Source: Anaerolinea sp. | Lineage (GTDB): Bacteria > Chloroflexota > Anaerolineae > Anaerolineales > Villigracilaceae | NCBI GenBank assembly: GCA_020047815.1 | Contig: JAIFNG010000109.1 | Coordinates: 1 to 64,000 of the forward strand | Direction: 5' to 3' | Length of the DNA stretch: 64,000 bases | Shown: piece by piece, positions 30,925 through 40,089 of the stretch | How positions within the stretch are numbered: the stretch's first letter is position 1 | How the letters are laid out: every line of letters begins with the position of its first letter | Notes under the pieces: generated by a model | Told to the model about the DNA's origin: nothing | The model's database searches: none | Seen by the model: the letters and a program-made list of their open reading frames with translations, nothing else | Position numbers and translations under genes: made by a program

Positions 30925-33455
30925 AAATGAAGAACATCGGCGCTGCCCTGCTCTTTATTCTTTTATGCACCCTGCCCGCTCCAAAAGCAGCCGCGCACCC
31001 TGCGGATGTGTATGCCAACACAATTTATGTCACCTTTTCGCAAACAGGATTACAGGTCAAATGGGAGATCAAACCCGGTCCCATGTTGACATCTTATTTG
31101 TGGTACGAAGCAGATACTGATCAGGATGGGATCCTCAGCCGGCAGGAAATTGAAGATTGGGGACAGGTCCGTGCAGCACAGTTAACAGCTGAGCTCGACG
31201 ACGAGCCGCTATCACTGCAGACAGAGTCTGTACAAATGCCCGCAGATCTGCAAAAGTTCCAGGCGGGAGAGGAATTCATCACGGTTAAGTTATCTGCCGA
31301 GTTTCCAAAAAGATCAGGCAGCATCCGGCATCTCCTCCTGAACAATGGCCTGGAGCCAAAGACATCCATCAACTGGTTCCATCTTTACGCGATCGAAGAC
31401 ACGGCATTTTTATTCCCCGCCCAAAAAAACAATTCGATCTCAGTTGACTTTGTGCAAGACCGCGCTGTTGCGGCAGATCAAACCAGATGGATCACCACCT
31501 GGGACAGCGGCACACCATCCCTGCCGGCAGGTCAGAAAATAGACAGTGTCACTCAAGCCGCCGGGCAGATCGTTCCTGAACTGGCCAGAAGAACTCCACA
31601 GGAAATTCTGCTTGATCTGGTAAAGGCAAAGGAATTTTCTGTTTCGTTCTACGTCTTTGCGCTTGGCATCTCACTAGCCTTGGGGGCACTCCACGCTCTC
31701 ACACCTGGGCATGGAAAAACCATCGTTGCCGCATATCTCGTTGGTTCACGCGGAACGGCATGGCACGCAGTGGTCCTCGGCAGCGTGGTCACATTGACCC
31801 ACACCGGTTCGGTCTTTTTGCTGGGGATCGTTACACTGACGGCTTCGCAATATATTCTCCCAACCCGCATTATTCCTGCGCTTGAGATCCTCTCTGGCAT
31901 GATGATCATTTCTCTGGGGGCTGTGCTGTTGATCTCACGCCTGCGTGAGTGGCGCATCAATCTAGGGCGGGCGTGGCGGGGCTTATCCTCGAAAAAGATC
32001 GATATGGACGATGGCAAAAAGCGCCTGTTAATTAATCAGCCAATTGAAGAAATGGAGCCGGGTCACAGCCATGACGGGAGCATTCCAAGGATGCCGCAGA
32101 TCGGAGATCCGCTGGCGGCGCTGAGTTGGCGTTCACTGATCACGCTCGGCATCAGCGGCGGACTTGTCCCCTGCCCCGATGCGATTGCCATTCTGCTGGT
32201 TGCAATCGCCATCAACCGCATCTTTTTGGGGCTGGCGCTGATCATCTCGTTCAGCCTTGGGCTGGCAATGATCTTGATAATCATCGGGCTGCTGATGGTC
32301 AGAAGCAGGCGACTTTTCGTCCGCATGGATTTCCTTAACCGGCTTGCGCCGTTCATGCCGGTCGTCAGTGCGTTGATCGTCCTGGTATTGGGGTTTGGAT
32401 TGACCTATGGAGCAGTCACCAGGTTGGGGACTGGATCCAGTTCAACGCCGGCAATATCGGGTGCGGGCGGGGATGACATTCAACAGGTTCAGAACATCAT
32501 TTATCTCAATGACGATGATAACAAGCACAAGCAGGTTTTTATCATAAATATCAAGGAAGGCGTTTCACGTCAATTAACAAAGGCCATAAAAGGTGTAACC
32601 GACTTTGCGCTCTCACCCGACCAAACCCAAATGATTTACATCGAACAAACCGAGGACTTTGATTATGCCTTGTGGTCGTTGAACCTGGATGATGCTGAAA
32701 ATAAGTTGTTGTTTCCCTGCCGGGGGGCAAACTGTGGTCAGCCCATCTGGTCGCCTGATGGAAAGCACATCGTTTTTGAATATATGCCGCTGGATGAAGG
32801 CACATCATCGCTCTGGTGGCTTGACCTTGAGGCCGGCGAGGCGCAGCCGGTTTTTCAGGAGGCTCGACTGCCCGGCACAAATCCGCGCTGGTCACCGAAT
32901 GGCACATGGCTGAGTTACTCCACGCCTGAAGGCGTTCGCCTAAATCATCTCGAAAGCGGCGAGAGCCGCCTCATTCCAAACAAGCTCGGCGCCGCAGTGC
33001 AGTGGGCTCCGGACAGCAGGTCCATGCTGGTACGGGATGTGATCATCAAAAATAATCAATTCGTCACACAGTTGTTCCTTTATGACCTTTCTTCTGAAAC
33101 ACTGACAAACGTCAATGCGAATGAAAGCATGGAGAACATCCTGGCAGCCTGGTCGCCCGATGGTGAATTGATCGCCGTCGTGCGGCGGGACCTGGCCATC
33201 CCGCGCGGCGACCAGATCTGGCTGATGCGCGCGGATGGCACTGACATGCAAGTCATCACCGATGCGCCCGCTGTTCTACATGGCAGTTTGAATTGGTCGC
33301 CTGATGGGAAAAATATTTTATACGACCTGTATTTACTGGATTCATTTCCGCTTGAATCTCAACTGGAGATGGTCAATATCCAGACAGGTGAAGTCAATAA
33401 TTTGGGCGTCATCGGCTACAGCCCTAAATGGCTTTGGCGTGATGGCGGACAATAA
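30921..33455 (+). CDS. NicO-type nickel/cobalt transporter fused to a beta-propeller
   Basis: The 844-residue protein has a signal peptide, an extracytoplasmic N-terminal domain with a canonical EF-hand loop (DTDQDGILSRQE), then a NicO/RcnA-type membrane domain (about 235-520): LGALHALTPGHGKTIVAAYL with its HxxxPGHGK site, a His-containing loop (EPGHSHDG), and GGLVPCPDAIAILLVAIAIN. A C-terminal TolB/PD40 propeller (about 540-840) has repeats PIWSPDGKHIVFE, PRWSPNGTWLSYS, AAWSPDGELIAVV and LNWSPDGKNILYD. The NicO part should move Ni, Co or another divalent ion; fusion to a propeller is unusual to my knowledge. The ATG overlaps the previous stop (ATGA). Confidence 0.85.
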   Translation: MKMKNIGAALLFILLCTLPAPKAAAHPADVYANTIYVTFSQTGLQVKWEIKPGPMLTSYLWYEADTDQDGILSRQEIEDWGQVRAAQLTAELDDEPLSLQTESVQMPADLQKFQAGEEFITVKLSAEFPKRSGSIRHLLLNNGLEPKTSINWFHLYAIEDTAFLFPAQKNNSISVDFVQDRAVAADQTRWITTWDSGTPSLPAGQKIDSVTQAAGQIVPELARRTPQEILLDLVKAKEFSVSFYVFALGISLALGALHALTPGHGKTIVAAYLVGSRGTAWHAVVLGSVVTLTHTGSVFLLGIVTLTASQYILPTRIIPALEILSGMMIISLGAVLLISRLREWRINLGRAWRGLSSKKIDMDDGKKRLLINQPIEEMEPGHSHDGSIPRMPQIGDPLAALSWRSLITLGISGGLVPCPDAIAILLVAIAINRIFLGLALIISFSLGLAMILIIIGLLMVRSRRLFVRMDFLNRLAPFMPVVSALIVLVLGFGLTYGAVTRLGTGSSSTPAISGAGGDDIQQVQNIIYLNDDDNKHKQVFIINIKEGVSRQLTKAIKGVTDFALSPDQTQMIYIEQTEDFDYALWSLNLDDAENKLLFPCRGANCGQPIWSPDGKHIVFEYMPLDEGTSSLWWLDLEAGEAQPVFQEARLPGTNPRWSPNGTWLSYSTPEGVRLNHLESGESRLIPNKLGAAVQWAPDSRSMLVRDVIIKNNQFVTQLFLYDLSSETLTNVNANESMENILAAWSPDGELIAVVRRDLAIPRGDQIWLMRADGTDMQVITDAPAVLHGSLNWSPDGKNILYDLYLLDSFPLESQLEMVNIQTGEVNNLGVIGYSPKWLWRDGGQ

Positions 33456-33483
33456 TGGGCTGACCCTGCTTCTGTGTTTACGG

Positions 33484-33489
33484 TAAAAT
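33484..33489 (+). promoter_or_regulatory. -10 box of a probable leaderless promoter (ruvA)
   Basis: TAAAAT ends 6 bases (ACATCC) before the ruvA ATG. CTGACC at 33460-33465 could be the -35 (18-base spacer). Confidence 0.6.
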
Positions 33490-33495
33490 ACATCC

Positions 33496-34071
33496 ATGAT
33501 AGCAACCCTCCGTGGAGAGATCTCCCATGTGGAAGACAACGCCCTGATCGTCGAAGTCGGCGGCGTGGGACTGAGAGTCTTCGTCCCGGCCCCCCTGCGC
33601 GGCCAGGCCAAAGCGGGCGAGCCCATCTTTTTATTCACTCACCTCGTTGTGCGTGAAGATGCGCTCATCCTGTATGGATTCGAATCACAAAGCGACCGTG
33701 AACTGTTTAACATCCTGCTGGGAGTGGACGGGGTGGGTCCCAAAGTGGCGCTCTCGGTCCTCTCAACCATGACATTGGATTCCATCCAGCGTGCCGTATT
33801 TGCGGAGGAACCTGATGTGTTAAGCCGTGTGCCTGGAGTTGGAAAGAAAACTGCGCAAAAAATTGCGCTGCACCTCAAGGACAAACTCAAACCTGTAGAC
33901 TCTCTCTCCAAACTTGCCGCCATCTCAGATACGGATACTGAAGTCATTGCGGCACTGACTGCATTGGGCTATTCGGTGGTCGAAGCGCAAGCCGCGCTCC
34001 AATTCATTCCCAAGGATGCCCCCGACGACACAGGCGAACGTCTCAGGCTGGCGTTGGGGTATTTTCAGTAG
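33496..34071 (+). CDS. ruvA: Holliday junction branch migration protein RuvA
   Basis: RuvA binds four-way junctions and loads RuvB. The 191-residue protein has the N-terminal OB domain (MIATLRGEISHVEDNALIVE, VGGVGLRVFVPAPL), two helix-hairpin-helix motifs (LLGVDGVGPKVALSVLS and LSRVPGVGKKTAQKIALHL) and the C-terminal RuvB-binding domain (DTDTEVIAALTALGYSVVEA). It has its own leaderless-type promoter and is not preceded by a Shine-Dalgarno sequence. ruvB and ruvC are not in the window. A perfect hairpin follows 9 bases after the stop. Confidence 0.96.
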   Translation: MIATLRGEISHVEDNALIVEVGGVGLRVFVPAPLRGQAKAGEPIFLFTHLVVREDALILYGFESQSDRELFNILLGVDGVGPKVALSVLSTMTLDSIQRAVFAEEPDVLSRVPGVGKKTAQKIALHLKDKLKPVDSLSKLAAISDTDTEVIAALTALGYSVVEAQAALQFIPKDAPDDTGERLRLALGYFQ

Positions 34072-34080
34072 ATCGTATTT

Positions 34081-34117
34081 CAGTGTCCCCGGGCTCTTAA
34101 AGAACCCGGGGACACTG
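34081..34117. repeat. Perfect 13-bp GC-rich inverted repeat between ruvA and proC
   Basis: CAGTGTCCCCGGG pairs exactly with CCCGGGGACACTG around CTCTTAAAGAA. It has no T-tract, so it is either an imperfect terminator or a palindromic repeat. The last seven loop bases (TAAAGAA) recur at the same place in the hairpins at 41892 and 44039. Confidence 0.7.
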
Positions 34118-34194
34118 GGATAACAGGGGTAATCCTGCCCGGCTGTTTGCCTTTATTTAACAATTGTCCAAATTCATTCTTTAGGAGTTTTTTA

Positions 34195-35046
34195 ATGCTT
34201 AACAAAAAGATCACATTCATCGGACCCGGCGTCATGGCAGAAGCCATGATCGCGGGCTTGCTGCGCCAAAAACTGGCAGACCCCAAAAACATGATCGCTT
34301 CCGGCCCGCGCGAAGAACGCGGCGGGGAATTGCACATGAAATATGGGATCAAAGTAACCACCGACAATGCCTCTGCCGTACACGAATCAGATGTGGTTGT
34401 GCTCTCGGTCAAGCCGCAGAGATTGAGCGAAGTGATGAAAGGGCTTAAAGGAATCCGCCCGGGAGCCCTGGTCATTTCGATCATCGCGGGCGCATCGATC
34501 AAAAAGATCAGCACAGGGTTGAAACACAAGGCGGTTGTGCGGTCCATGCCCAATACACCGGGGCAAATTGGTGAAGGGATCACGGTTTGGGCGGCATCAA
34601 AAGATGTGAACGAGGAACAGCAAAATATGGCACGCTCCATTCTCGGTGCCATGGGTGAAGAGGTCTTCGTGGAGGATGAAAGTTATCTGGATATGGCAAC
34701 CGCGCTCTCAGGCTCGGGACCTGCGTACGTTTTCCTCTTCACCGAGGCGTTGATCGATGCGGGCGTGCACATGGGATTCCCCCGCCGCATTGCCGAGCAA
34801 CTGGTCTTGCAGACCATCAAAGGCTCGGCGTCCTATTACCAGGGCGCCAGCAGACACCCTGCCACATTAAGGAACCAGGTCACATCCCCCGGCGGAACAT
34901 CTGCCGAAGCATTGTATTATTTGGAGAAGGCAGGTTTCCGCACGGCCATCTCACGCGCGGTTTGGGCGGCATATCAACGCTCGCTGGAGTTGGGCAAAGA
35001 AAAGCCCATTCACATCCCTGAATCACACGATGAAGAAAACGCATAG
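34195..35046 (+). CDS. proC: Pyrroline-5-carboxylate reductase
   Basis: ProC makes proline from pyrroline-5-carboxylate with NAD(P)H. The 283-residue protein has the Rossmann start KKITFIGPGVMAEAMIAGLL, the VVLSVKPQ segment, AVVRSMPNTPGQIGEGITVW and the C-terminal signature from LSGSGPAYVFLFTEALIDAG through VTSPGGTSAEALYYLE. Length matches the family. The ATG at 34195 follows TTAGGAG at 6 bases and is preferred over an upstream start. No other proline genes are adjacent. Confidence 0.95.
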   Translation: MLNKKITFIGPGVMAEAMIAGLLRQKLADPKNMIASGPREERGGELHMKYGIKVTTDNASAVHESDVVVLSVKPQRLSEVMKGLKGIRPGALVISIIAGASIKKISTGLKHKAVVRSMPNTPGQIGEGITVWAASKDVNEEQQNMARSILGAMGEEVFVEDESYLDMATALSGSGPAYVFLFTEALIDAGVHMGFPRRIAEQLVLQTIKGSASYYQGASRHPATLRNQVTSPGGTSAEALYYLEKAGFRTAISRAVWAAYQRSLELGKEKPIHIPESHDEENA

Positions 35047-35097
35047 TCAGGTTTTTTAAACTGCCGGCATACAGGTTACAGCGGAAATAACAATTTC

Positions 35098-36714
35098 ATG
35101 AAGCCAGGTAAAATGATGTATCAGGCGGGGTTGGTGTTGTTATTTTTATTTCTGCCTGCCTCGCTGTTATATTATGGGAACCCTCTTGAGCATCTCCCAG
35201 GCACGGACAATGGAGTGTTCCTCTATGGCGGTCAGCAATTGCTCGCAGGCAGGATCCCATATCTCGATTTTTGGGATCACAAAGGACCCCTGATCTATTT
35301 TGTCAATGCCCTTGGTCTGGCATTTGCAAAAGGATCACGATGGGGAGTGTGGGGCATGGAATTCATCTTCCTCGCCCTGACCGCTGCGGGCATGCACCAG
35401 ACAGCGCGCGGCCAATGGGGCAAAGCTGCCGGGATCGCTGCAGTTGTTTATTGGGCTTATGCCCTGGGACAGGTGGGTCATTACAAGTATTTCAATGATT
35501 CAAACTACACCGAAGCGTACAGCCTGCTGTTCAATGTGGCGGCGGTCTATTTCTGGGCATGGTCGGCCAGGTCAAAACAAGCCCGCTGGGGCTGGTTCGC
35601 AATGGGCTTATCGACAGGCTTTAGCCTGCTGCTGAGACCAAACAATATCGGGATCCAGGTCAGCATTATTCTGGCTGAGTTTGTCGCCGCGGCCGCGAAA
35701 AGAGAGGTCAGGGACTTTATTAAAAAAGCATCCTTTCTTGCGCTGGGCTTATCCTCCACCCTGGCAGTCTTTGCGGTCTGGTTCCTATGGCATGGCGCGT
35801 TATCAGATTTTGTGGATGCAGTATTCACCTACAATGCCTATTATGCGCAAAAAAATCAAACCAGGGGATTTGCAGTCAGTTACAGTGCGATGATGGCCGG
35901 GAGTTTCAATAAACTGGGCTGGTTCCCATTTATCGGATATGGCGTGCTTCTCTTTCTTTGGGTCCAGCGGCAAGCCAGGCAGAAAAAACTTGACCCCCGC
36001 TTTGAAAATATTTTCATCCTGATGCTTCTGATCGGATTGCCGCTTGAAACGATCCTATCTTCCATTTCGGGACGTGTTTTTTTCCATTACATCATGATCT
36101 GGACGCCCTATCTTGGACTGCTGGCCGGGGTACTTGTAAAGGAAGCCCTGACAAAAATTCCCTCCCCTGCCATGGAGAAATACGCGCCCGCCGTCCTGCT
36201 TGCCATGACCCTGGCAACCCTGAGCGCCGTCAATCTCCCGGTTTTGGCGGGCTATGCACAATTGGGGAAATATTTTCTTGCCCGCGACAACCAGCCGCTG
36301 GAGGCTCAAAGCGCCATCGTTCAATACATTGGGGATGTGACCGAACCCGGCGATCGCGTACTTGTTTGGGGGAATACCGTATGGATCAATTTCATGGCTG
36401 ACCGCGTATCGCCCACCAGGTATTCCTATCAATTCCCGTTGTTTATGCCGGGATATGCTACTGAAAGCAGAGTATTGGATTTTCTTGCCGCCCTGCAAGC
36501 CGCGCCGCCCGTTCTGATCGTGGAACCCCAGGCGGATACCGCGGAAATGCTGCCCATTAACCCAGATTTACGCGCCGCGGCAACCCAGGCGCAAGTTGGC
36601 ATGCCGGCAGGGATGCCTTTGGCATTTGAATATATCCACGAAAACTACTGCATCGTCAGGGAATTTAACGACACGCTCATTTACCGCCTGAAAAGCAACG
36701 CGGGTTGTGAGTAA
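35098..36714 (+). CDS. Polytopic membrane glycosyltransferase (PMT/GT39-like)
   Basis: The 538-residue protein has about ten to twelve hydrophobic helices and the first extracytoplasmic loop pattern of GT-C enzymes: GTDNGVFLYGGQQLLAGRIP, then YLDFWDHKGPLIYFVNALGL, with acidic residues in the loop after helix 1 (Asp in PGTDNG; DFWDHKGP). The C-terminal part is a soluble domain (residues about 430-538). Such enzymes use polyprenyl-linked sugars to glycosylate outside substrates; the exact activity is unknown. It is 52 bases after proC and converges on the DadA-like gene with a 14-base gap. Confidence 0.75.
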   Translation: MKPGKMMYQAGLVLLFLFLPASLLYYGNPLEHLPGTDNGVFLYGGQQLLAGRIPYLDFWDHKGPLIYFVNALGLAFAKGSRWGVWGMEFIFLALTAAGMHQTARGQWGKAAGIAAVVYWAYALGQVGHYKYFNDSNYTEAYSLLFNVAAVYFWAWSARSKQARWGWFAMGLSTGFSLLLRPNNIGIQVSIILAEFVAAAAKREVRDFIKKASFLALGLSSTLAVFAVWFLWHGALSDFVDAVFTYNAYYAQKNQTRGFAVSYSAMMAGSFNKLGWFPFIGYGVLLFLWVQRQARQKKLDPRFENIFILMLLIGLPLETILSSISGRVFFHYIMIWTPYLGLLAGVLVKEALTKIPSPAMEKYAPAVLLAMTLATLSAVNLPVLAGYAQLGKYFLARDNQPLEAQSAIVQYIGDVTEPGDRVLVWGNTVWINFMADRVSPTRYSYQFPLFMPGYATESRVLDFLAALQAAPPVLIVEPQADTAEMLPINPDLRAAATQAQVGMPAGMPLAFEYIHENYCIVREFNDTLIYRLKSNAGCE

Positions 36715-36728
36715 GAGCGGCAGTTTAC

Positions 36729-37982
36729 TTAGAACCGTTCCGCCCGCAGCGGGCTCAGATCAAACGCGGCTTCCTTCCCATTGACCAGATCAGATACAAC
36801 CTGACCCGTGCCTGGTCCCAATGACAGACCAAGCATGGCATGGCCTGTGGCAAGAATCAAATTCCGATAGCGTGTGGAACGTCCAATGATCGGCAGTCCA
36901 TCGGGTGTGGTGGGACGCAGGCCCGCCCAGGTGTCGTGGATGTCGAGCTTGTCATCCACATGGATATATTCCCGCACAGCGCGTTCGATGCCTGCAATAC
37001 GGCTGGCATTGACTGTCGTTGCGAGGTCACTTAATTCCAAACGCCCGGTAAAACGCAGCAAGTCCCCCAGCGGCGAGACCGCTACGCGGTGCTCGGCAAG
37101 CAGCAGCGCGTGACGCGGCATGACCTTCAAAGCGGACATGCTCAGACTGTAGCCGCGCGCCGATTGAACAGGGATCGCCAGCCGCAGGTCATGCGCCACC
37201 ACGGGTGTCCAAGCTCCCGCCGCCAGCACAATTTCATCCGCTTCAAAATCACCTGCGCTGGTTCTCACGACACGAATATTTCCATGCGCCGCATCAAAGC
37301 CTGTGACAGGCGTATTTTCAAAGATCTCGGCACCCAGCGCGTGGACACGTTCACCCAGCAATTTGAGGAACAACCCAGGATTGAGGTGCGCGTCACCTGT
37401 GTAATGCACACCGCCCAACACCGCATCAAGAGCGGCAGGTTCACGGTCATGGAGCGCCGCCTTGTCCAGCACATCCGCGGGGATGCCATGCTTTTGCATC
37501 AATTCAGCTTCATGCTGTCCATCCTTGAAGCCATCCGCAGTTCTATACAAAAAGAGCAGGCCCTTTTCCTGATAATGACAATCAAATCTTTCGCCGGCGA
37601 TCATTTGGGCAAAGTTATTCGCACTCAATTGACCAAGACTTTTCAAGGGCGGAATGGCGCGCTGGACATTGGATCGGCTGCACGCCAGCATAAATTGCAC
37701 CAACCAGGAAATATATGCCGGGTCGAGGCTGATCCTCATGCTAAAGGGGCTGTTCTTCGGGTCAAGCATCCATTGCAGGGCAGTGCCCACAATACCCGGC
37801 GCAGCAAGCGGGATGATATGACTTGGCACAATATGGCCCGCATTGCCTGATGAACTTCCCATGGCGATCGTCTTTGATTCAACCAGGGTCACTTTACGCC
37901 CCGACTTTAAAAGATAATAGGCACAGTTCAATCCGATCGAACCGCCGCCAATAATGAGAACGTCCGTTTTGCGAATTATCAT
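36729..37982 (-). CDS. FAD-dependent oxidoreductase, D-amino-acid dehydrogenase-like (DadA)
   Basis: The 417-residue flavoprotein has the dinucleotide fold DVLIIGGGSIGLNCAYYLLK, a SSSGNAGHIVPSHIIP stretch typical of DadA, and the C-terminal FAD contact WAGLRPTTPDGLPIIGRS then LILATGHAMLGLSLGPGTG. It would deaminate D-amino acids or related amines, with electrons going to quinone; substrate unproven. The ATG at 37982 (MIIRKTDVL) sits 4 bases after the stop of the upstream membrane-protein gene, without a Shine-Dalgarno sequence, so coupling is likely; an upstream start at 38009 would overlap that gene. Confidence 0.85.
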   Translation of the reverse strand: MIIRKTDVLIIGGGSIGLNCAYYLLKSGRKVTLVESKTIAMGSSSGNAGHIVPSHIIPLAAPGIVGTALQWMLDPKNSPFSMRISLDPAYISWLVQFMLACSRSNVQRAIPPLKSLGQLSANNFAQMIAGERFDCHYQEKGLLFLYRTADGFKDGQHEAELMQKHGIPADVLDKAALHDREPAALDAVLGGVHYTGDAHLNPGLFLKLLGERVHALGAEIFENTPVTGFDAAHGNIRVVRTSAGDFEADEIVLAAGAWTPVVAHDLRLAIPVQSARGYSLSMSALKVMPRHALLLAEHRVAVSPLGDLLRFTGRLELSDLATTVNASRIAGIERAVREYIHVDDKLDIHDTWAGLRPTTPDGLPIIGRSTRYRNLILATGHAMLGLSLGPGTGQVVSDLVNGKEAAFDLSPLRAERF

Positions 37983-37986
37983 TTTA

Positions 37987-39996
37987 TTATTTGCAGATCC
38001 CATGCTCAATGATCGTTCTTACTTCATCACTCAGCGTTTCTTTTTCCATAAAATCCGTCATGATGCCGCAAACCTGCAAGCGCAGGAATTTATCGGCGGT
38101 TACAAGTTTTACCGTACTGCGCACCTTGTCCACATCGTTCAACACAGCAGAGGCTTGCAGGAAAGGCATCCATTCCAGGGCATCCTCGGGGTAGTGTCCC
38201 TCATCCAGGGCTTGTTTCAACAAGGCGGGAATTTGCTCCCATTCGCCGCGCTGGCGGGCAAGGTCTGCCTTTTGATAATAAAAGCACCAGCCGTGTTCAG
38301 GCTCTTCGCCAAAAGCGGTCACGGGGGGAGTTTTGAAACTGCCTTGCGTGTCCACGTTTTCCAAACGGGAGAATGGCGCGATCAACAACAAACGGTGCTG
38401 GTCTGCGGGAGAAAGTTCAGGCACCTCCCCATTGATCAGCCGCACACAGCCATTTGAACGCGATTGGATCATCACCAGCACATTGCCATAATCACGCTCC
38501 AAATAATTGCCGCGGCGCAGCGGGGTTTCCACGCCGTCATTGGTGATGATGTTCAGGACCGCGTCATCTGTCAGCACAGAGGCGGGCAGTTTGACCTCCA
38601 CCGGATCTGTGTCCTGCTTCTCAGGATAATAGATCAGGTTGGCGGGACCCCAAATAAAATAGTCCTCACTCAGCGGGCTGCCCGGGTAAGAGGCGATCAA
38701 TGTCACGCCTGGCTGGATCTGCGGCGTGCGCCACGAAACCTGCCACCAAAAATTTCGCGTGGCCTGCGTTTCGTTCACCGCGCGCGCTGCATTGCCATAA
38801 TGCGTCAGCACTGCCACTGTTATCAATAGACCCGGCACAACAGACCGCACCCGGCGCGAGGAGAACTGTTCGATCAAGGCCGCCAAAAGCACAGCCGCGC
38901 CGATCGAAGCGATCAGGGTATAGCGTGAATAATCCGGCAGGGTGACATGGCGATTGACCAGGATGACGGGGATCAATCCGCCCGCGATGCCCAATAGACC
39001 CAGCCACAGCGCCTCCCGACCCTGTCCTGAGCCGGGTCCATCTTCCGGATCATTCTTCCCCAACTGACCAAAGCCCAAAATTGTCAGCAGTGCCGCAAAG
39101 CCTGCCCACCCAAACCCGAACATGATATCGCGCAGGCGCATGGGAAAAGCCAGCAAATACATCGGAAGTCCCCAGGCCACCAGTGCCACGCTGAATGTGT
39201 CCTGAACCAGATAATTCAACCACCACAAAAGTGTCAGCGGCGATGAAAGCGCTTGTGAGAGCTGCAAACCAATATCTGTCGCCTTACGTTCGGCGGTAAA
39301 GAAGACCATGCGCCATGCCAAAAATCCAACCGTGATCAGCAGGAACGGCAGGCTGACCACGATGACCTTCATCAATTTACGCCCAAAGGATGCGCCCTGC
39401 TCCCGCCACAGTAAAATAAAAATGGCGGCAAAACGGAAGACTTCGATGCCGATGAAATATTCCATCTGGCTTAAATATCCCCAGCCTGCCAGAATGGAGC
39501 CTGCCGCAAACAAAATGCGCGGCGTGCGTTCGATAGTCAAAACGGATCGGATGGTCAATGCCACTGAAAGCGTGGCGAGGAACAGCCCCAAAATATGGGA
39601 TTGGTAGTCGATGGCATTGGTCTGCGAAAGAAAGCCCGGGTACACGGTGAACAAAAGCGCGGCAGCCAGCGGGGTGAATCGTTTTTTATCCCAGAGCATC
39701 TGCAGCGCCCAATACAACCCCACCCCGCCCAGAAACCGAAAGAGGTACGCGCTGAGGTGGTAATAATAGGGCTCAAAACCGAAGATCGAGAATAACGGGA
39801 TCATTCCCAGCGCACGACCGGGACGATCCCCGCTGAATATTTCGTGAAAGAAATTCACGTCCTTGACCTGCATATCGTACATCAAATACCAGTCGTCGTT
39901 CTGGTAGCCTATCTGATGCGCCAACGGCAGGTAGGCGATGGCTGACACGACAAAAATGATCAGCACGCCCCGCCAAAATGTTTTTTTGTTTTGCAT
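37987..39996 (-). CDS. Large polytopic membrane protein (PMT/GT-C-like) with soluble C-terminus
   Basis: The 669-residue protein has an N-terminal helix, an acidic loop (GYQNDDWYLMYDMQVKDVNF, DD pair as in GT-C enzymes), about eleven further helices to residue about 410, and a soluble C-terminal region (about 420-669) that ends in helical TPR-like sequence (WCFYYQKADLARQRGEWEQI). It probably belongs to the membrane glycosyltransferases or to an O-antigen ligase-like group; exact role not known. AAGGG lies 9 bases before the ATG. The DadA-like gene follows directly. Confidence 0.75.
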   Translation of the reverse strand: MQNKKTFWRGVLIIFVVSAIAYLPLAHQIGYQNDDWYLMYDMQVKDVNFFHEIFSGDRPGRALGMIPLFSIFGFEPYYYHLSAYLFRFLGGVGLYWALQMLWDKKRFTPLAAALLFTVYPGFLSQTNAIDYQSHILGLFLATLSVALTIRSVLTIERTPRILFAAGSILAGWGYLSQMEYFIGIEVFRFAAIFILLWREQGASFGRKLMKVIVVSLPFLLITVGFLAWRMVFFTAERKATDIGLQLSQALSSPLTLLWWLNYLVQDTFSVALVAWGLPMYLLAFPMRLRDIMFGFGWAGFAALLTILGFGQLGKNDPEDGPGSGQGREALWLGLLGIAGGLIPVILVNRHVTLPDYSRYTLIASIGAAVLLAALIEQFSSRRVRSVVPGLLITVAVLTHYGNAARAVNETQATRNFWWQVSWRTPQIQPGVTLIASYPGSPLSEDYFIWGPANLIYYPEKQDTDPVEVKLPASVLTDDAVLNIITNDGVETPLRRGNYLERDYGNVLVMIQSRSNGCVRLINGEVPELSPADQHRLLLIAPFSRLENVDTQGSFKTPPVTAFGEEPEHGWCFYYQKADLARQRGEWEQIPALLKQALDEGHYPEDALEWMPFLQASAVLNDVDKVRSTVKLVTADKFLRLQVCGIMTDFMEKETLSDEVRTIIEHGICK

Positions 39997-40089
39997 GATT
40001 CGTACCCTTGTGTGATCCGTCCTTCCGAAGGAGCACCGTTACAATGTGAAGGTGGTCAAAGGATGTTTCGCATTACGCTGGGACTGTGT

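Noticed and set aside
33660-33680. GGATTCGAATCA looked like a tRNA T-arm.
   Set aside because: It lies inside ruvA and no acceptor stem or anticodon arm can be formed around it. No tRNA was found elsewhere either.
34116-34133. GGGATAACAGGGGTAAT resembles the I-SceI homing endonuclease site.
   Set aside because: It has an extra G and a mismatch, with no intron or endonuclease gene nearby; chance similarity is the simplest reading.
37089-37850. A 253-codon plus-strand frame opposite the DadA-like gene.
   Set aside because: It is a shadow; the opposite strand has a clear FAD-dependent oxidoreductase with all motifs.
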